Assembly: GCF_009856445.1 (NCBI RefSeq)
Contig: NZ_WMFA01000002.1
Location: 930,001-994,000 of the forward strand
DNA: 64,000 nucleotides
Source: Halobacillus litoralis
GTDB lineage: Bacteria; Bacillota; Bacilli; Bacillales; Halobacillaceae
Direction: 5' to 3'
Shown here: piece by piece, positions 1 to 9,850 of the stretch
Numbering within the stretch: position 1 is the stretch's first letter
Layout: every line of letters begins with the position of its first letter
Made by a program: the position numbers and the translations under genes
Notes under the pieces: generated by a model
Seen by the model: the letters and a program-made list of their open reading frames with translations, nothing else
Databases searched by the model: none
Told to the model about the DNA's origin: nothing

Positions 1-2680
1 TAAAGACGACTCCTCGATCGGAGCTGCTCCGAATTAACCTGCCAAAACCCTGTTTAAACCGGATGATTGCATGAGGCAGGGATTTCTCCATAAATGAATT
101 TCGGCCTTCTTTTTGCATTCTTTCGTTTCTCACCGATTGTATAGGCTGATCAGGCGGCTGAAAAGGCAAACGAACCATCATGAGACAAGAGAGATCCTCT
201 CCAGGTATGTCCACACCTTCCCAAAAAGAACTTGTCCCTAGAAGTATCGCCTGATCGAATGCTTGAAAGTTTTTTTTCAATCGATCTCTACTCCCGCTTG
301 ATACACCTTGAGCAAATACCATAAATTCCTCTGGGTCAATAAACTCTTTCAGAAGGGTGTAGGTTTGACGAAGCATTTCATAAGATGTAAATAAAACAAG
401 CATTCTGCCTTTTGTCACTTCCGCAACAGAATAAATCGCTTCACTCAACGCTTCAACAAACGAATCGGGGTCATTCTTTATATTCGGGAAATCATTCGGG
501 ACCATAAGCTGGACCTGCTCCTGAAACTTGTAAGGAGACGGGATGATCGATTCGATTGTGTTGGCAACGTCCTGTAAGCCTAGTGATTTTCGAATATATT
601 CGAAAGAACCACCTGTGGATAAGGTCGCGCTCGTCAGGATAGAGCTGCACTTCTTTCTGAAAAGCCGTTGTTCGAGAAGGTGAGCGACATCATAGGGTTC
701 ACTGAATAAGTAAATGGCATTGACGGCCCCTTCTCCTTCAATTTCCACCCATTTCACTTCTTCTTCTCTAGTAAAATCAAAGTAATGAATCAGCTGAGAG
801 CGAATTTGGTGGCATACATCCATTTGATTGTTCAACCGGGAGAGAAGAATGGGTATACTGTAATCTTCTCTGACAGCAAGCTGCATTCTCAACTGTTCTT
901 CCATTTTTCCCATATGGACAATCAGTTTTTTAATGATCGCTAAGAAACGATGAGACATTTCTTTGGCTGTGTCAATAAATGACGGCATCTCACCCGGCTT
1001 CAAAAGAAGCTGGGTACGTCCAATGTCACTCTTCCCTTTCCCCAACCTCTTCTGCTTTTTCACACTCTGATAAATATAACGGGAAAGGTGGCTAAGTTCT
1101 TCCTTGGCTTCATCAATGGATTGCTGCCCCTTGATCAGGTTCATATAAAAGTCGTTCTGCAAAGACCATTCTTTATAGAGACTCTTTTGAAATATTTCCC
1201 CGAATTGGGTCAAGTGCCTTTGAAGTTCACGATAATTCATCCGGACACCAAAATACCGACTAGCTACTGCTTCTAAATGATGTGCTTCATCAATTATCAC
1301 ATGTTCATATTCTGGCAGTACCGATTCCTCTTTCATAATATCCATACATAATAGAGCATGATTCGTAATCACAAGATCCGCTTGTGCTGCTTTCTCCTGG
1401 GCCCATTGGAAAAAACTGTCGTCTGTGAAACCAAGCCTGACGGTTTTGCTGGACTGCTCTGATGAAACTTTATGCCAAAACTGCCTTCCATTCGAAGGTA
1501 GTTGGATTTCGTCCACATCCCCCGTACGCGTCCTGGTTAACCAAACGAGAATCATCGCTTTTGTCAGTGTAATATCATAATTATCTTGATACGATCTCTC
1601 CAGCTCATATTGAAAGTGGATCAAACTAATATAATGAGCCTTCCCTTTATAAAGAACCGCTTTAATCGGGCGAGGAAACATCCGTTCTACTTTAGGGAGT
1701 TCTTCTTCAAGCAATTGTTTTTGCAGACTCGTTGTATGAGTGGAAATGACGACGCGTTTACCACTCTCCATCGCTTGGTAAGCAGCGGAAAGAAGGTAAG
1801 CGATGGACTTTCCTGTTCCAGCACCTGCTTCTAATATCGCATGTTTATTTTCTGTAAGAGCTTGTTTGACACTTGCCGTCATCTCCTGCTGTCCTTTTCG
1901 GATCTCATAATCAGGAAGCAGGCTTCCAAGGCCATTTTCTCCTTCAAACACCTGCCTTTTCCAAGTGTCGAATGGAGGGAGTTGAACGGCTTTAGATGCA
2001 CGTTCAGGCACTTGTTTCCGTACAGCGATTCCATGCTTCAGCATCACATCAGATTCACTCGTGTTTCCATACCGCTTCTCTTCCAAGTATTTCAGGAAGA
2101 AATCCCTGAAATCACTTTTCAATTTCCCCTCGATCTTTAGCAAATGGTGGATCGTACGCTCTGGTAGACGCTGAAGTTCTTTCAATAAATAAAGAAGCAA
2201 ATCAGCTGTGACTTGAGCATCTGACAAGGCGCGATGTGGCCGATCGTGGCCCATATCCAAACGCTCTGCCAGCTGTCCCAGTTTGAAAGTAGGCGAAGTC
2301 GGCATAAGAATGCGTGCGAATTCGACGGTATCAATAATCGGATTATGTAAAGGTTGATATCCGCACCGTGCCAATTCATCATTTAGGAACCCAAGATCGA
2401 ATTCGATGTTATGCGCCACAATATAAGCATGGTGAAACAGAGGATAAACATCCTCTACAATTTCAGAAAAAAGCGGTGCATCCAAAACATCGTCATCTTC
2501 TATTCCAGTTAGTGATCGAATAAACGGGGGAATCTCTTTTTCAGGATAAACAAGGGAAGAAAACTCTTCCACAACTGTCCCATTTTCCTCCATAACGACG
2601 ACACCGATTTCTATGATGCGATCCCCTTTTGAAGCCGCATTTCCTGTTGTCTCTAAATCCACAATTGCAAATCTTTTCAT
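1..2680 (-). CDS. dinG: DinG-type helicase/exonuclease (3' end outside window)
   Basis: This is the N-terminal ~893 residues of the long Firmicute DinG; the stop lies beyond the window edge. The first ~170 residues are a DEDDh 3'-5' exonuclease, with Exo I DLETTG at residues 8-13, an Exo II segment around HNIEFD (~90-95) and Exo III HRALSDA (~149-155). A superfamily 2 helicase follows, with Walker A GAGTGKS near 285 and DEAH near 463. No cysteines lie between Walker A and DEAH, so the Fe-S cluster of E. coli DinG is absent, as is usual for the Bacillus/Staphylococcus form. It follows panD after 83 bp and closes the pan operon as in B. subtilis. The likely role is nucleic acid repair or processing. 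The start ATG directly precedes the exonuclease fold. Confidence 0.93.
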   Translation of the reverse strand, partial: MKRFAIVDLETTGNAASKGDRIIEIGVVVMEENGTVVEEFSSLVYPEKEIPPFIRSLTGIEDDDVLDAPLFSEIVEDVYPLFHHAYIVAHNIEFDLGFLNDELARCGYQPLHNPIIDTVEFARILMPTSPTFKLGQLAERLDMGHDRPHRALSDAQVTADLLLYLLKELQRLPERTIHHLLKIEGKLKSDFRDFFLKYLEEKRYGNTSESDVMLKHGIAVRKQVPERASKAVQLPPFDTWKRQVFEGENGLGSLLPDYEIRKGQQEMTASVKQALTENKHAILEAGAGTGKSIAYLLSAAYQAMESGKRVVISTHTTSLQKQLLEEELPKVERMFPRPIKAVLYKGKAHYISLIHFQYELERSYQDNYDITLTKAMILVWLTRTRTGDVDEIQLPSNGRQFWHKVSSEQSSKTVRLGFTDDSFFQWAQEKAAQADLVITNHALLCMDIMKEESVLPEYEHVIIDEAHHLEAVASRYFGVRMNYRELQRHLTQFGEIFQKSLYKEWSLQNDFYMNLIKGQQSIDEAKEELSHLSRYIYQSVKKQKRLGKGKSDIGRTQLLLKPGEMPSFIDTAKEMSHRFLAIIKKLIVHMGKMEEQLRMQLAVREDYSIPILLSRLNNQMDVCHQIRSQLIHYFDFTREEEVKWVEIEGEGAVNAIYLFSEPYDVAHLLEQRLFRKKCSSILTSATLSTGGSFEYIRKSLGLQDVANTIESIIPSPYKFQEQVQLMVPNDFPNIKNDPDSFVEALSEAIYSVAEVTKGRMLVLFTSYEMLRQTYTLLKEFIDPEEFMVFAQGVSSGSRDRLKKNFQAFDQAILLGTSSFWEGVDIPGEDLSCLMMVRLPFQPPDQPIQSVRNERMQKEGRNSFMEKSLPHAIIRFKQGFGRLIRSSSDRGVVF

Positions 2681-2701
2681 GTTCATCCCTACTTTCACAA
2701 C

Positions 2702-2744
2702 AAAAAGGAAGGACCTTGCCTAAGAACGTGGCATAGATCCTTTC
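2702..2744 (-). terminator. imperfect hairpin between panD and dinG
   Basis: On the minus strand GAAAGGATCTATGCC pairs imperfectly (one bulge) with GGCAAGGTCCTTCC and is followed by TTTTTG. It could terminate or attenuate the operon before dinG. The pairing is not perfect, so read-through is likely. Confidence 0.45.
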
Positions 2745-2763
2745 TTCACTCGCTAGTCACTTC

Positions 2764-3153
2764 TTATAATGGCAATGCTTGTAAAGGCGGCTCTTCTTCG
2801 ATGATCTGCTCGACTTTATTGTTCTCATCCATCAGAGCAATCTTTGGACGAAATTCTTCAAGTTCCTCTTCATGAAGCATCGCATAGGAAACAATAATGA
2901 CAACATCATCCGGTTGTACGCGTCGGGCTGCTGCACCATTCAGGCAGACCACACCGCTTCCGCGCTCACCAGCAATCACATAAGTCTCAAGACGTTCGCC
3001 ATTATTATTGTTAACAATCTGCACTTTTTCATGGGGGAGTATACCGACTTGATCAAGCAGATCCTGATCGATAGTCACACTTCCTACATAATTCAAATTC
3101 GCTTCCGTTACGCGAGCCCGGTGTATTTTTGCTTTCATCATTGTACGAAACAT
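2764..3153 (-). CDS. panD: aspartate 1-decarboxylase precursor
   Basis: PanD makes beta-alanine from L-aspartate, the amine half of pantothenate. It is made as a proenzyme that self-cleaves between Gly24 and Ser25; the motif NYVGSVTID is present at 21-29 and the Ser becomes the pyruvoyl group. The length of 129 residues is normal. A strong AAGGAGG lies 6-8 bases before the ATG. The gene is 21 bp after panC, last of panB-panC-panD, so the complete pathway from ketoisovalerate and aspartate to pantothenate is co-transcribed with birA upstream. Confidence 0.97.
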   Translation of the reverse strand: MFRTMMKAKIHRARVTEANLNYVGSVTIDQDLLDQVGILPHEKVQIVNNNNGERLETYVIAGERGSGVVCLNGAAARRVQPDDVVIIVSYAMLHEEELEEFRPKIALMDENNKVEQIIEEEPPLQALPL

Positions 3154-3174
3154 ATGATATGACCTCCTTGTCGA

Positions 3175-4041
3175 TCACCCATAAATGACATGTCCATCAT
3201 GATTAAAAACGACATTGTCAATCAATCTCACATGGTCATAAAATACAGCCGCAGCGAGAATCACAGGACGATCGATGTTCTCTATAGATTCTAACTCAGG
3301 ATAAGATAATAATTCAATATAATCTATCTTACCACGAGTTTTCTGTTCAAGAAACTTCTCAGTCGCCTCAATGATCAATTCTTTGGACTTTTGCCCTTCT
3401 TTAACAAGTTTCCTTCCGTACTGCAGCGATTCCTGTATAGCTGGAGCCTCTTTCCGTTCCTCATCAGACAGTCGGACATTTCTACTACTCTTCGCAAGGC
3501 CGTCCTTTTCCCTAACCGTAGGAACAGGAATGAGATGAACAGGAATGTTATAGTCTTTGATTAAGGCATCAACGACAGCTACTTGCTGGGCGTCCTTCAT
3601 ACCGAAGTAGACGTTGTCAGGCCTTGTAATGTTAAATAACTTTGTAAGGACGGTAACGACACCATCAAAATGCCCAGGGCGGCTTTTTCCGCACAATACA
3701 TTCGTCCGGCTGGCCACCGTCATAAGTACGGACAATGGCTGCGGATACATGGTCCCGGGGGTAGGAAGAAATACAAGATCCACGCCGTTTTCTTCTGCTG
3801 CGTTACGATCTCGGTCCTCATCACGAGGGTATGTATCCAGATCTTCCCCTTCCCCGAACTGAAGCGGATTAACAAAAATGCTGAGAATCACCTTATCATT
3901 TTCCTTCTTCGCTTCTTCAATAAGGCGGATGTGCCCCTCATGAAGGTAGCCCATCGTAGGTACAAAACCAATGGTGTAGCCGTTCTTCTTCCACTCGGAA
4001 ATCAATGTGTTCACTTGATCTATTTCTCTTAGTACTTTCAT
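3175..4041 (-). CDS. panC: pantothenate synthetase
   Basis: This cytoplasmic enzyme condenses pantoate with beta-alanine using ATP, through a pantoyl-adenylate. It belongs to the nucleotidyltransferase superfamily: the HxGH motif is HEGH at residues 34-37 (MGYLHEGH). A KMSKS-like segment, LAKSSRNVRLS, lies near 180, and FVNPLQFG is the usual pantoate/ATP pocket. The 288-residue length is typical. It sits between panB (8 bp upstream) and panD. Confidence 0.97.
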   Translation of the reverse strand: MKVLREIDQVNTLISEWKKNGYTIGFVPTMGYLHEGHIRLIEEAKKENDKVILSIFVNPLQFGEGEDLDTYPRDEDRDRNAAEENGVDLVFLPTPGTMYPQPLSVLMTVASRTNVLCGKSRPGHFDGVVTVLTKLFNITRPDNVYFGMKDAQQVAVVDALIKDYNIPVHLIPVPTVREKDGLAKSSRNVRLSDEERKEAPAIQESLQYGRKLVKEGQKSKELIIEATEKFLEQKTRGKIDYIELLSYPELESIENIDRPVILAAAVFYDHVRLIDNVVFNHDGHVIYG

Positions 4042-4049
4042 TTTTCACT

Positions 4050-4871
4050 TTACTCCTCCGGCAGTTCATTAAGGTTCATAGTAAATGTGTGGGATTCTTC
4101 CGGAAATGTCTTCGTCTTCACTTCTTTTACATAGGATTGAACCGCTTCTCCCAGAAGATGATTGCTATCGATATATGGTTTTACGAACTTTGGTAATCGA
4201 TCTACTCCATATTTTAGAATATCGTGATAGACAAGAACCTGACCATCACACTCTGCCCCGGCACCAATTCCTATCGTAGGGATAGATAATCGGTTTGTGA
4301 TTTTCTCTGCTAACTGCCTCGGAACGCACTCAAGGACAATCGCCATGGCACCTGCCGCTTCTATTTCAAGGGCTTCCTCAATGAGTCTTACTGCTGAACC
4401 CTGGTCTTTTCCTTGAACTTTATAGCCCCCAAGCACATTGACTGATTGAGGAGTTAAGCCGATGTGGCCGACCACAGGAATACCAGCATGAACAAGCTTT
4501 TTCATCATTACAGAGACTTCGCCACTTCCTTCAAGCTTTAAAGCCTGTGCTCCCGTTTCCTGATAAAGTCTGCGTGCATTTCTCAAGGTATCCTCTGTGG
4601 AAATATGATAGGACATAAACGGCATATCAATCACTTTGAATGTGTCAGGAGCACCACGTTGAACAGCTTTCCCGTGGTGGATCATATCTTCCATAGTCAC
4701 TGGAATCGTTGAATCATAACCAAGTACTGTCATTCCTAAGCTGTCGCCGATGAGAATCATGTCGACATTCGCTTCTTCTGACATTTTAGCTGACGGATAA
4801 TCATAACTTGTAATCATGGCGATTTTATCTTTCTCTTGCTTCATACGCAGGAACTGTCCCTTATTACGCAT
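4050..4871 (-). CDS. panB: 3-methyl-2-oxobutanoate hydroxymethyltransferase
   Basis: PanB transfers a hydroxymethyl group from methylene-tetrahydrofolate to alpha-ketoisovalerate, the first committed pantothenate step. The TIM-barrel fold shows the metal-binding GDSLGM segment near residue 45, the HLGL-type GHIGLTPQS, and GIGAG near the end. An in-frame upstream start exists at 4928, but the ATG at 4871 has GAGGGAGG 4 bases before it and gives 273 residues, the family length. The first 8 bp overlap the end of birA, implying translational coupling. Confidence 0.95.
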   Translation of the reverse strand: MRNKGQFLRMKQEKDKIAMITSYDYPSAKMSEEANVDMILIGDSLGMTVLGYDSTIPVTMEDMIHHGKAVQRGAPDTFKVIDMPFMSYHISTEDTLRNARRLYQETGAQALKLEGSGEVSVMMKKLVHAGIPVVGHIGLTPQSVNVLGGYKVQGKDQGSAVRLIEEALEIEAAGAMAIVLECVPRQLAEKITNRLSIPTIGIGAGAECDGQVLVYHDILKYGVDRLPKFVKPYIDSNHLLGEAVQSYVKEVKTKTFPEESHTFTMNLNELPEE

Positions 4872-5856
4872 GATATCCTCCCTCTCCCCAGTGAATTTCC
4901 GCTGAATATAGTTTCTCTTCTTCTCCATCTATGCTTCTCGCACGTAAAGCTCCATCAGGCTCAATCCCTATCAGGGTCGCCTGCCAAGTTTTTCTCATCG
5001 TAGATATGGTCACTTCTTCACCGATTTTGTAGCCGAAGTGCTCCCAATCTTTTTTAATCGATGCGAACCCATGGGACTCAAAACGCTCATATGTCTCTTC
5101 AAATAGACGGAGGATATGCTGAACGGTTTGTTGTATATTCCAATGCTCGCTGGATTCGATTTTAAGTGAAGATGCTTTGTATTGGATATCAGAAGGAATT
5201 TCGCGATCTTCTTGGTTTACGTTCATTCCCATACCCAGCACAATATATTGAATCGTGTCCTGTTCTGCCTGCATTTCGGTAAGAATTCCAGAAACTTTCT
5301 TATGGTTAATCAATAAATCATTCGGCCATTTGATTTGTGGGACCAGCGAAGACCTTTCTGCAATCATCCTTGCTAATACGGTCGCTGCCAGGAGGGTGAT
5401 TTGAGGTGCTTGCACAGGAGGCAAATTCGGTCGTAAGAGGATACTCATCCATATTCCCTTTCCTTTTGGTGAATCCCAATTTCTCGACATTCGGCCTTTC
5501 CCTTTCACCTGTTCATCAGCAATGACCACGGTGCCATGTGGTTTGCCTTGTTTGGCAAGCTGATGCACAATTTCCTGAGTAGATTCAACCTGGTCGTAAT
5601 GATGCAATTCATGACCGAGCCATTTTGTCCCCAGTCCCCATCTAAGAGTGTTTTCACTGATCTTATCGGGGGAAGACAAAATTTTGTACCCTTTGCGTTG
5701 AACGGCTTCAATTTCATACCCGTCTTTTTTTAATTCGTTCATATGCTTCCAAACAGCTGTTCTTGATATTCCCAACTGGTCAGAAAGTTCCTGGCCTGAT
5801 ATATGGCCTTCAAGATGATTTAGTAACTCGATTAATTCCTTGCGGGTGGATTCCAT
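4864..5856 (-). CDS. birA: bifunctional biotin ligase/biotin operon repressor
   Basis: BirA biotinylates acetyl-CoA carboxylase and represses biotin genes when its substrate runs out. From the ATG at 5856, residues ~10-45 form a winged helix-turn-helix ([21 protein letters not shown]). The ligase core follows, with the biotinyl-AMP loop GKGRMSR at ~119-125 (usually GRGR) and KWPNDLLI. An in-frame GTG at 5868 is possible, but AAAGGAG sits 11 bases before the ATG and the homologous N-terminus begins here. It overlaps the 3' end of cca by 25 bp and panB by 8 bp. Confidence 0.93.
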   Translation of the reverse strand: MESTRKELIELLNHLEGHISGQELSDQLGISRTAVWKHMNELKKDGYEIEAVQRKGYKILSSPDKISENTLRWGLGTKWLGHELHHYDQVESTQEIVHQLAKQGKPHGTVVIADEQVKGKGRMSRNWDSPKGKGIWMSILLRPNLPPVQAPQITLLAATVLARMIAERSSLVPQIKWPNDLLINHKKVSGILTEMQAEQDTIQYIVLGMGMNVNQEDREIPSDIQYKASSLKIESSEHWNIQQTVQHILRLFEETYERFESHGFASIKKDWEHFGYKIGEEVTISTMRKTWQATLIGIEPDGALRARSIDGEEEKLYSAEIHWGEGGYHA

Positions 5857-7034
5857 TCCCTCACCCACTCCTTTATCTTTTCGTATTCATTTTCTATTTC
5901 TCCTGTAACCACACGGTGTTCAATCATATCCATCCATTCGGATATCCATGGGCCTTTTGGTCGTTCTGAAAACAATTGCAGAAGGTCTCTAGCCTGAAAA
6001 GTCAGCTCTCTTTTGTCCTGAATAGGAAGGTGTGCTTTGATTTTCTTCAACTCATCTCCCAAATTCTTTTCCTGGGAATGTAAAGCCAGAGACAATCTTG
6101 TAAAAGAAGGAAAGAGTTCTTCATCCAATTGGTAGACAAGCCATGATGTCACCATTTTGTCACCTACATACTTTTTATATGCGTGCAGCAATTGGTCTGT
6201 CTTTTTTATGGTATCTTTTGAAAGTTTCCATGACTTCATGAAATTCCCTGAAGATAGCTGAGGGTATTGGATCACGTAAAAGGCGATAATTTCATGCCAT
6301 CCAAATAACGGTGAGCCAGGTATATTCGTTCGAATGTCCAAATCTTCTAGAATCGGCAGGTGTTTTTTCAATCCTGTCGTATGCAGTAACTGTAAGCCCA
6401 AGGCATAATTCGAACCTTTAAATATCTTCTCCACTTCCACTGCTATTCTTTCAATGGAAATGTATTGGAGTAAATGTGACATGTGGTTCAATGCTTCCAT
6501 GGTCTTCTTTTCAATCTGAAAAGATAGTTGGCTTGCAAATCTTACAGCTCTCATCATTCGTAACGGATCTTCCTGAAAACGCTCAGACGGCTGTCCAACG
6601 GCTTCAATCCTCTTATTTTTTATGGCCTCATGTCCGTGGTAGGGATCAATAAGCCTGCCGTCCCTGCTCATAGCAATTGCATTAGTCGTAAAGTCTCTGC
6701 GGGCCAGATCAAGGGTAATGTCCCGGACGAATGTCACCTCATCTGGATGACGGTAATCTTCATAACCTTCTTCTACTCGATATGTGGTAACTTCATAGGA
6801 AACGGAACGATGGCGTACGATGACTGTCCCATGTTCAATTCCTACAGGGATGACTTTTTCAAATATTTCCTGGATCCGTTCAGGCTTTTCAGACGTAGCT
6901 ATATCGATATCATTGACAGGGCTGCCACTTAAAAAGTCACGAACGGCCCCACCGACGATGTAAGCTTCGCCTCCAGCTTCTTCAATCTTTTGAATCACTT
7001 CAAAGGCTGGTTTGAAAACTTCGTATTTATCCAT
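5832..7034 (-). CDS. cca: CCA tRNA nucleotidyltransferase
   Basis: The enzyme adds and repairs the 3'-CCA of tRNAs without a nucleic acid template. The head domain has GGAVRD (28-33), the catalytic DID at 42-44 and the nucleotide-selecting RRDFTTNA segment. Neck, body and tail helices complete a 400-residue class II enzyme of the Bacillus type. The ATG lies within the last codons of bshA (8 bp overlap), and the gene overlaps birA at its 3' end, so it is a middle gene of the operon. Confidence 0.96.
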   Translation of the reverse strand: MDKYEVFKPAFEVIQKIEEAGGEAYIVGGAVRDFLSGSPVNDIDIATSEKPERIQEIFEKVIPVGIEHGTVIVRHRSVSYEVTTYRVEEGYEDYRHPDEVTFVRDITLDLARRDFTTNAIAMSRDGRLIDPYHGHEAIKNKRIEAVGQPSERFQEDPLRMMRAVRFASQLSFQIEKKTMEALNHMSHLLQYISIERIAVEVEKIFKGSNYALGLQLLHTTGLKKHLPILEDLDIRTNIPGSPLFGWHEIIAFYVIQYPQLSSGNFMKSWKLSKDTIKKTDQLLHAYKKYVGDKMVTSWLVYQLDEELFPSFTRLSLALHSQEKNLGDELKKIKAHLPIQDKRELTFQARDLLQLFSERPKGPWISEWMDMIEHRVVTGEIENEYEKIKEWVREWNPPARN

Positions 7035-8154
7035 GGTTCAAAACCTGATCGTATAAAGTTTCATACTGGCTTAAGATTGTGTTCGTTGCGAATTTGTCAT
7101 GCACCACTCTTTTGGCTTGTTCAGCCATCATTTGATGCAATCCTTTATCCTCTAATACTTTTTTGGCAAAGTAAGAAATTTGTTCAACATTTCCAAGTTC
7201 TGCAATAAAACCAGTCTCCCCATGATCGATAACTTCTGGGATCCCCCCAATATTTGTTCCAATACAAGGCACGCCGCAAGCCATGGCTTCAAGGAGTACA
7301 AGTCCAAAACTCTCTTTTTCAGATAACAATAATTTCAAATCTGAAATCGAAAGCAGTTCACTTACGTTTTCCTGTTTCCCTAGAAAGAGAACATCTTCTT
7401 CTAAGCCCAGCTGTTGAACAAGTTGATGACACTCGGAATATTCCGGACCATCTCCAACGAGCAATAACTTTGCCGGCATTTGTTCTGCAACAGTAGCAAA
7501 GGTTTTGATGACATCTGTTACTCTTTTTACTCTTCTGAAATTAGAGATATGGATAAGTACGGCATCTTCCTCATCGATGCCATAATGTTCTTTCAGACGT
7601 TGATCATCCCTCCGATAATACTCTCTTTCATCTACAAAATTATAGATGACGTCGATATTCCGGTCCGTATGTAACATTTCTTTCGTCTGGTCCACAAGGC
7701 TTTGCGAGACAGCTGTGACTCTGTCCGACTGTTCGATGCCGAAGCGAATCATTTGTTTAAGGCTCGAATCGATGCCCAGGACGGTTATATCTGTACCGTG
7801 AAGGGTCGTAATAATTTTCACATCACGTTCACACATTTGCTTGGCTAAAATCGCACAAATGGCATGCGGCATCGCATAATGGACATGAAGAATATCCAAT
7901 TCCTCTCTATTGATGACATCTGCCATCTTAGCTGCGAGAGCTAAGTCATAAGGAGGGTGTTGAAAAACTGGATAATTGCTCACTTCCACTTCATGATAAT
8001 AAATATTCGGGTACACACGGTTCAGGCGGAAGGGAACTTGAGAGGCAACAAAATGGATTTCATGCCCTTTCTCTGCCAGCAACTTCCCAAGCTCTGTAGC
8101 AATGACACCTGATCCCCCGACGGTCGGGTAACAAGTGATACCTATTTTAGCCAT
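7027..8154 (-). CDS. bshA: N-acetyl-alpha-D-glucosaminyl L-malate synthase
   Basis: BshA is a retaining GT4 glycosyltransferase that joins GlcNAc from UDP-GlcNAc to malate, the first step of bacillithiol synthesis. The N-terminal glycine loop TVGGSGVIATELG and the C-terminal EX7E segment in EKESFGLVLLEAMACG are visible. In B. subtilis the deacetylase bshB1 lies between mgsA and bshA. Here mgsA is followed directly by bshA with a 15 bp gap, so BshB1 activity must come from elsewhere. The product is tied to ypdA, the bacillithiol-disulfide reductase at 48 kb. Confidence 0.95.
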   Translation of the reverse strand: MAKIGITCYPTVGGSGVIATELGKLLAEKGHEIHFVASQVPFRLNRVYPNIYYHEVEVSNYPVFQHPPYDLALAAKMADVINREELDILHVHYAMPHAICAILAKQMCERDVKIITTLHGTDITVLGIDSSLKQMIRFGIEQSDRVTAVSQSLVDQTKEMLHTDRNIDVIYNFVDEREYYRRDDQRLKEHYGIDEEDAVLIHISNFRRVKRVTDVIKTFATVAEQMPAKLLLVGDGPEYSECHQLVQQLGLEEDVLFLGKQENVSELLSISDLKLLLSEKESFGLVLLEAMACGVPCIGTNIGGIPEVIDHGETGFIAELGNVEQISYFAKKVLEDKGLHQMMAEQAKRVVHDKFATNTILSQYETLYDQVLNHG

Positions 8155-8169
8155 AATCGATCACTCCTG

Positions 8170-8574
8170 TTATCTGTTCATTTCAATGATGCCTTTCCAA
8201 TCAAAATCTTCATGATCCAGAGCATGAATCATAATATCGGCCATAGCCTGGTTAGTAGCTACCGGGATTTGGTGAACATCACATAACCTCAGCAATGCAC
8301 TAATATCGGGTTCATGCGGCTGTGCTGTAAGTGGATCGCGGAAAAAGACAACCATATGCATTTCCTCACTGGCAATTTTAGCACCAATTTGTTGATCTCC
8401 TCCGAGTGGCCCCGATTGAAATCTTGTCACTTTCAAATCTGCTTCATCTGCAATCCTCATACCTGTCGTACCTGTAGCATATAGTTGATGCTTGGATAGA
8501 ATAGAATGGTACTTTTTCGCAAAACGGATAATATCTTCCTTCTTTTTATCGTGGGCAATTAATGCAATATTCAT
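8170..8574 (-). CDS. mgsA: methylglyoxal synthase
   Basis: MgsA converts dihydroxyacetone phosphate to methylglyoxal and phosphate, a bypass that relieves sugar-phosphate stress. The 134-residue protein has the phosphate loop ATGTTG (~53-58), the [11 protein letters not shown] block containing the catalytic Asp, and PHEPD with the conserved His. It lies between dapB and bshA with 15 bp spacing on each side. Methylglyoxal is detoxified in part through bacillithiol, which gives a functional reason for the pairing with bshA. Confidence 0.96.
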   Translation of the reverse strand: MNIALIAHDKKKEDIIRFAKKYHSILSKHQLYATGTTGMRIADEADLKVTRFQSGPLGGDQQIGAKIASEEMHMVVFFRDPLTAQPHEPDISALLRLCDVHQIPVATNQAMADIMIHALDHEDFDWKGIIEMNR

Positions 8575-8589
8575 TATAACCTCTCCCTG

Positions 8590-9390
8590 TTAGTCAAGTA
8601 TGTGTTCAAGACCATAGACGAGGACATCAAGTTCCATCACACGCTCGGCAGCAAGCTTCACCCCACTCATGAATGATTCACGATGAATGGAGTCATGTTT
8701 TACAGTCAGGGTTTCTCCCTGTCCACCAAAAATCACTTCCTGGTGAGCGACAAGCCCTGGAAGCCTCATGCTGTGAATTTTCATTCCATCAACATCCGCC
8801 CCACGTGCTCCTCGAAGTGTCTCTGCCTCTGATTCATGTCCCTGCTTATGCGGATCACGCACTTCTTTAATTAATTCAGCAGTTTTAAGAGCGGTCCCTG
8901 AAGGTGCATCAAGCTTTTGGTCATGATGCTTCTCGATGATTTCAACATCCGGAAAATGCTTGGCTGCCCACTTTGAAAATTGCATCATGAGTACAGCACC
9001 AATAGCGAAGTTAGGAGCAATAATGGTCCCAATACCTCTTTCCGAGGCGAGTGTCGTCAATTCAGCCAGCTCATCTTCTGAAAACCCTGTTGTACCGACG
9101 ACAGGTCTGACCCCGTTTTCAATAGCAAGCTTTGTATGTTTGTACCCATTCTCAGGAGTAGTCAGATCGATCAGGACGTCAGCTTCCACTTCACTGAGAC
9201 AGGTGGCCGCATCCGTATAAATAATCGCATCCATATCAGGAAGGCCATCCAGCTCTTTTACACTCATTCCATCGTGTTTTCGATCAATACAAGCCACAAG
9301 AGTAAGAGTGGGTTGATTGTGAATCATTTTTAATGCTTCTTTGCCCATTTTACCACGAGGTCCTGCAACAATCACTTTAATATTATTCAC
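8590..9390 (-). CDS. dapB: 4-hydroxy-tetrahydrodipicolinate reductase
   Basis: DapB reduces the DapA product toward meso-diaminopimelate and lysine; dipicolinate for spores branches off just before it. The N-terminal Rossmann motif is GPRGKMG, and the signature [15 protein letters not shown] lies near residue 150. The reading frame is open to 9441. The GTG at 9390 has AAGGAGG 8 bases upstream and gives 266 residues, the B. subtilis length, so it is chosen. It overlaps the upstream MazG-like gene by 8 bp. Confidence 0.95.
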   Translation of the reverse strand: MNNIKVIVAGPRGKMGKEALKMIHNQPTLTLVACIDRKHDGMSVKELDGLPDMDAIIYTDAATCLSEVEADVLIDLTTPENGYKHTKLAIENGVRPVVGTTGFSEDELAELTTLASERGIGTIIAPNFAIGAVLMMQFSKWAAKHFPDVEIIEKHHDQKLDAPSGTALKTAELIKEVRDPHKQGHESEAETLRGARGADVDGMKIHSMRLPGLVAHQEVIFGGQGETLTVKHDSIHRESFMSGVKLAAERVMELDVLVYGLEHILD

Positions 9391-9724
9391 CTTTTGTTCC
9401 TCCTTCTTTACGTGTCCAACGGTCTTTATCTCTCGTCTCAATTTTACTCATGGATTGTTCAAAAGCGTCAGAGAGGTCAATGTCCAGTGAATTAGCGAAA
9501 CATGTAAGGACGAAAATAACATCGCCCAGTTCCTCTTCAAGAGCTTTATCTTCTTCTGTACTCTTTTTTGGTTTCTCTCCGTATCTATGGTTGATTTCTC
9601 TTGCCATCTCTCCCACTTCTTCTGTCAAGCGTGCCTGAAGACTGAGAGGAGAAAAATAACCTTCTTTAAATTGCGATATGTAATCATCCACTCTTTTTTG
9701 GATATCTTTTGTCGTATAGTTCAT
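9383..9724 (-). CDS. ypjD: MazG-like nucleotide pyrophosphohydrolase
   Basis: This 113-residue all-alpha NTP pyrophosphatase is of the MazG/YpjD type. The metal-binding pairs [11 protein letters not shown] and EEELGDVIF (ExxE then ExxD) are present. It probably hydrolyses non-canonical or excess (d)NTPs; the substrate is not known from sequence. It is the first gene of the dapB-mgsA-bshA-cca-birA-panBCD operon, as in B. subtilis, and is preceded by a good sigma-A promoter. Confidence 0.9.
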   Translation of the reverse strand: MNYTTKDIQKRVDDYISQFKEGYFSPLSLQARLTEEVGEMAREINHRYGEKPKKSTEEDKALEEELGDVIFVLTCFANSLDIDLSDAFEQSMSKIETRDKDRWTRKEGGTKGE

Positions 9725-9758
9725 TAAAAACCCTCGCTTCTTTAAAGACTCTCCCTAA

Positions 9759-9787
9759 ATGGTAGCCAAAAGCCCGCCATTTGACAA
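9759..9787 (-). promoter_or_regulatory. sigma-A promoter of the ypjD-dapB-...-panD operon
   Basis: On the minus strand TTGTCA (9782-9787) and TACCAT (9759-9764) are separated by exactly 17 bp and point at ypjD 35 bp downstream. No other promoter is apparent between the repeat at 9.85 kb and the gene. Confidence 0.65.
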
Positions 9788-9850
9788 ATTTTTTAGTTTG
9801 AGCAAATAAAAATAATTCTTTATTTTATATAAGCTCCCGTTTGATGGCAG

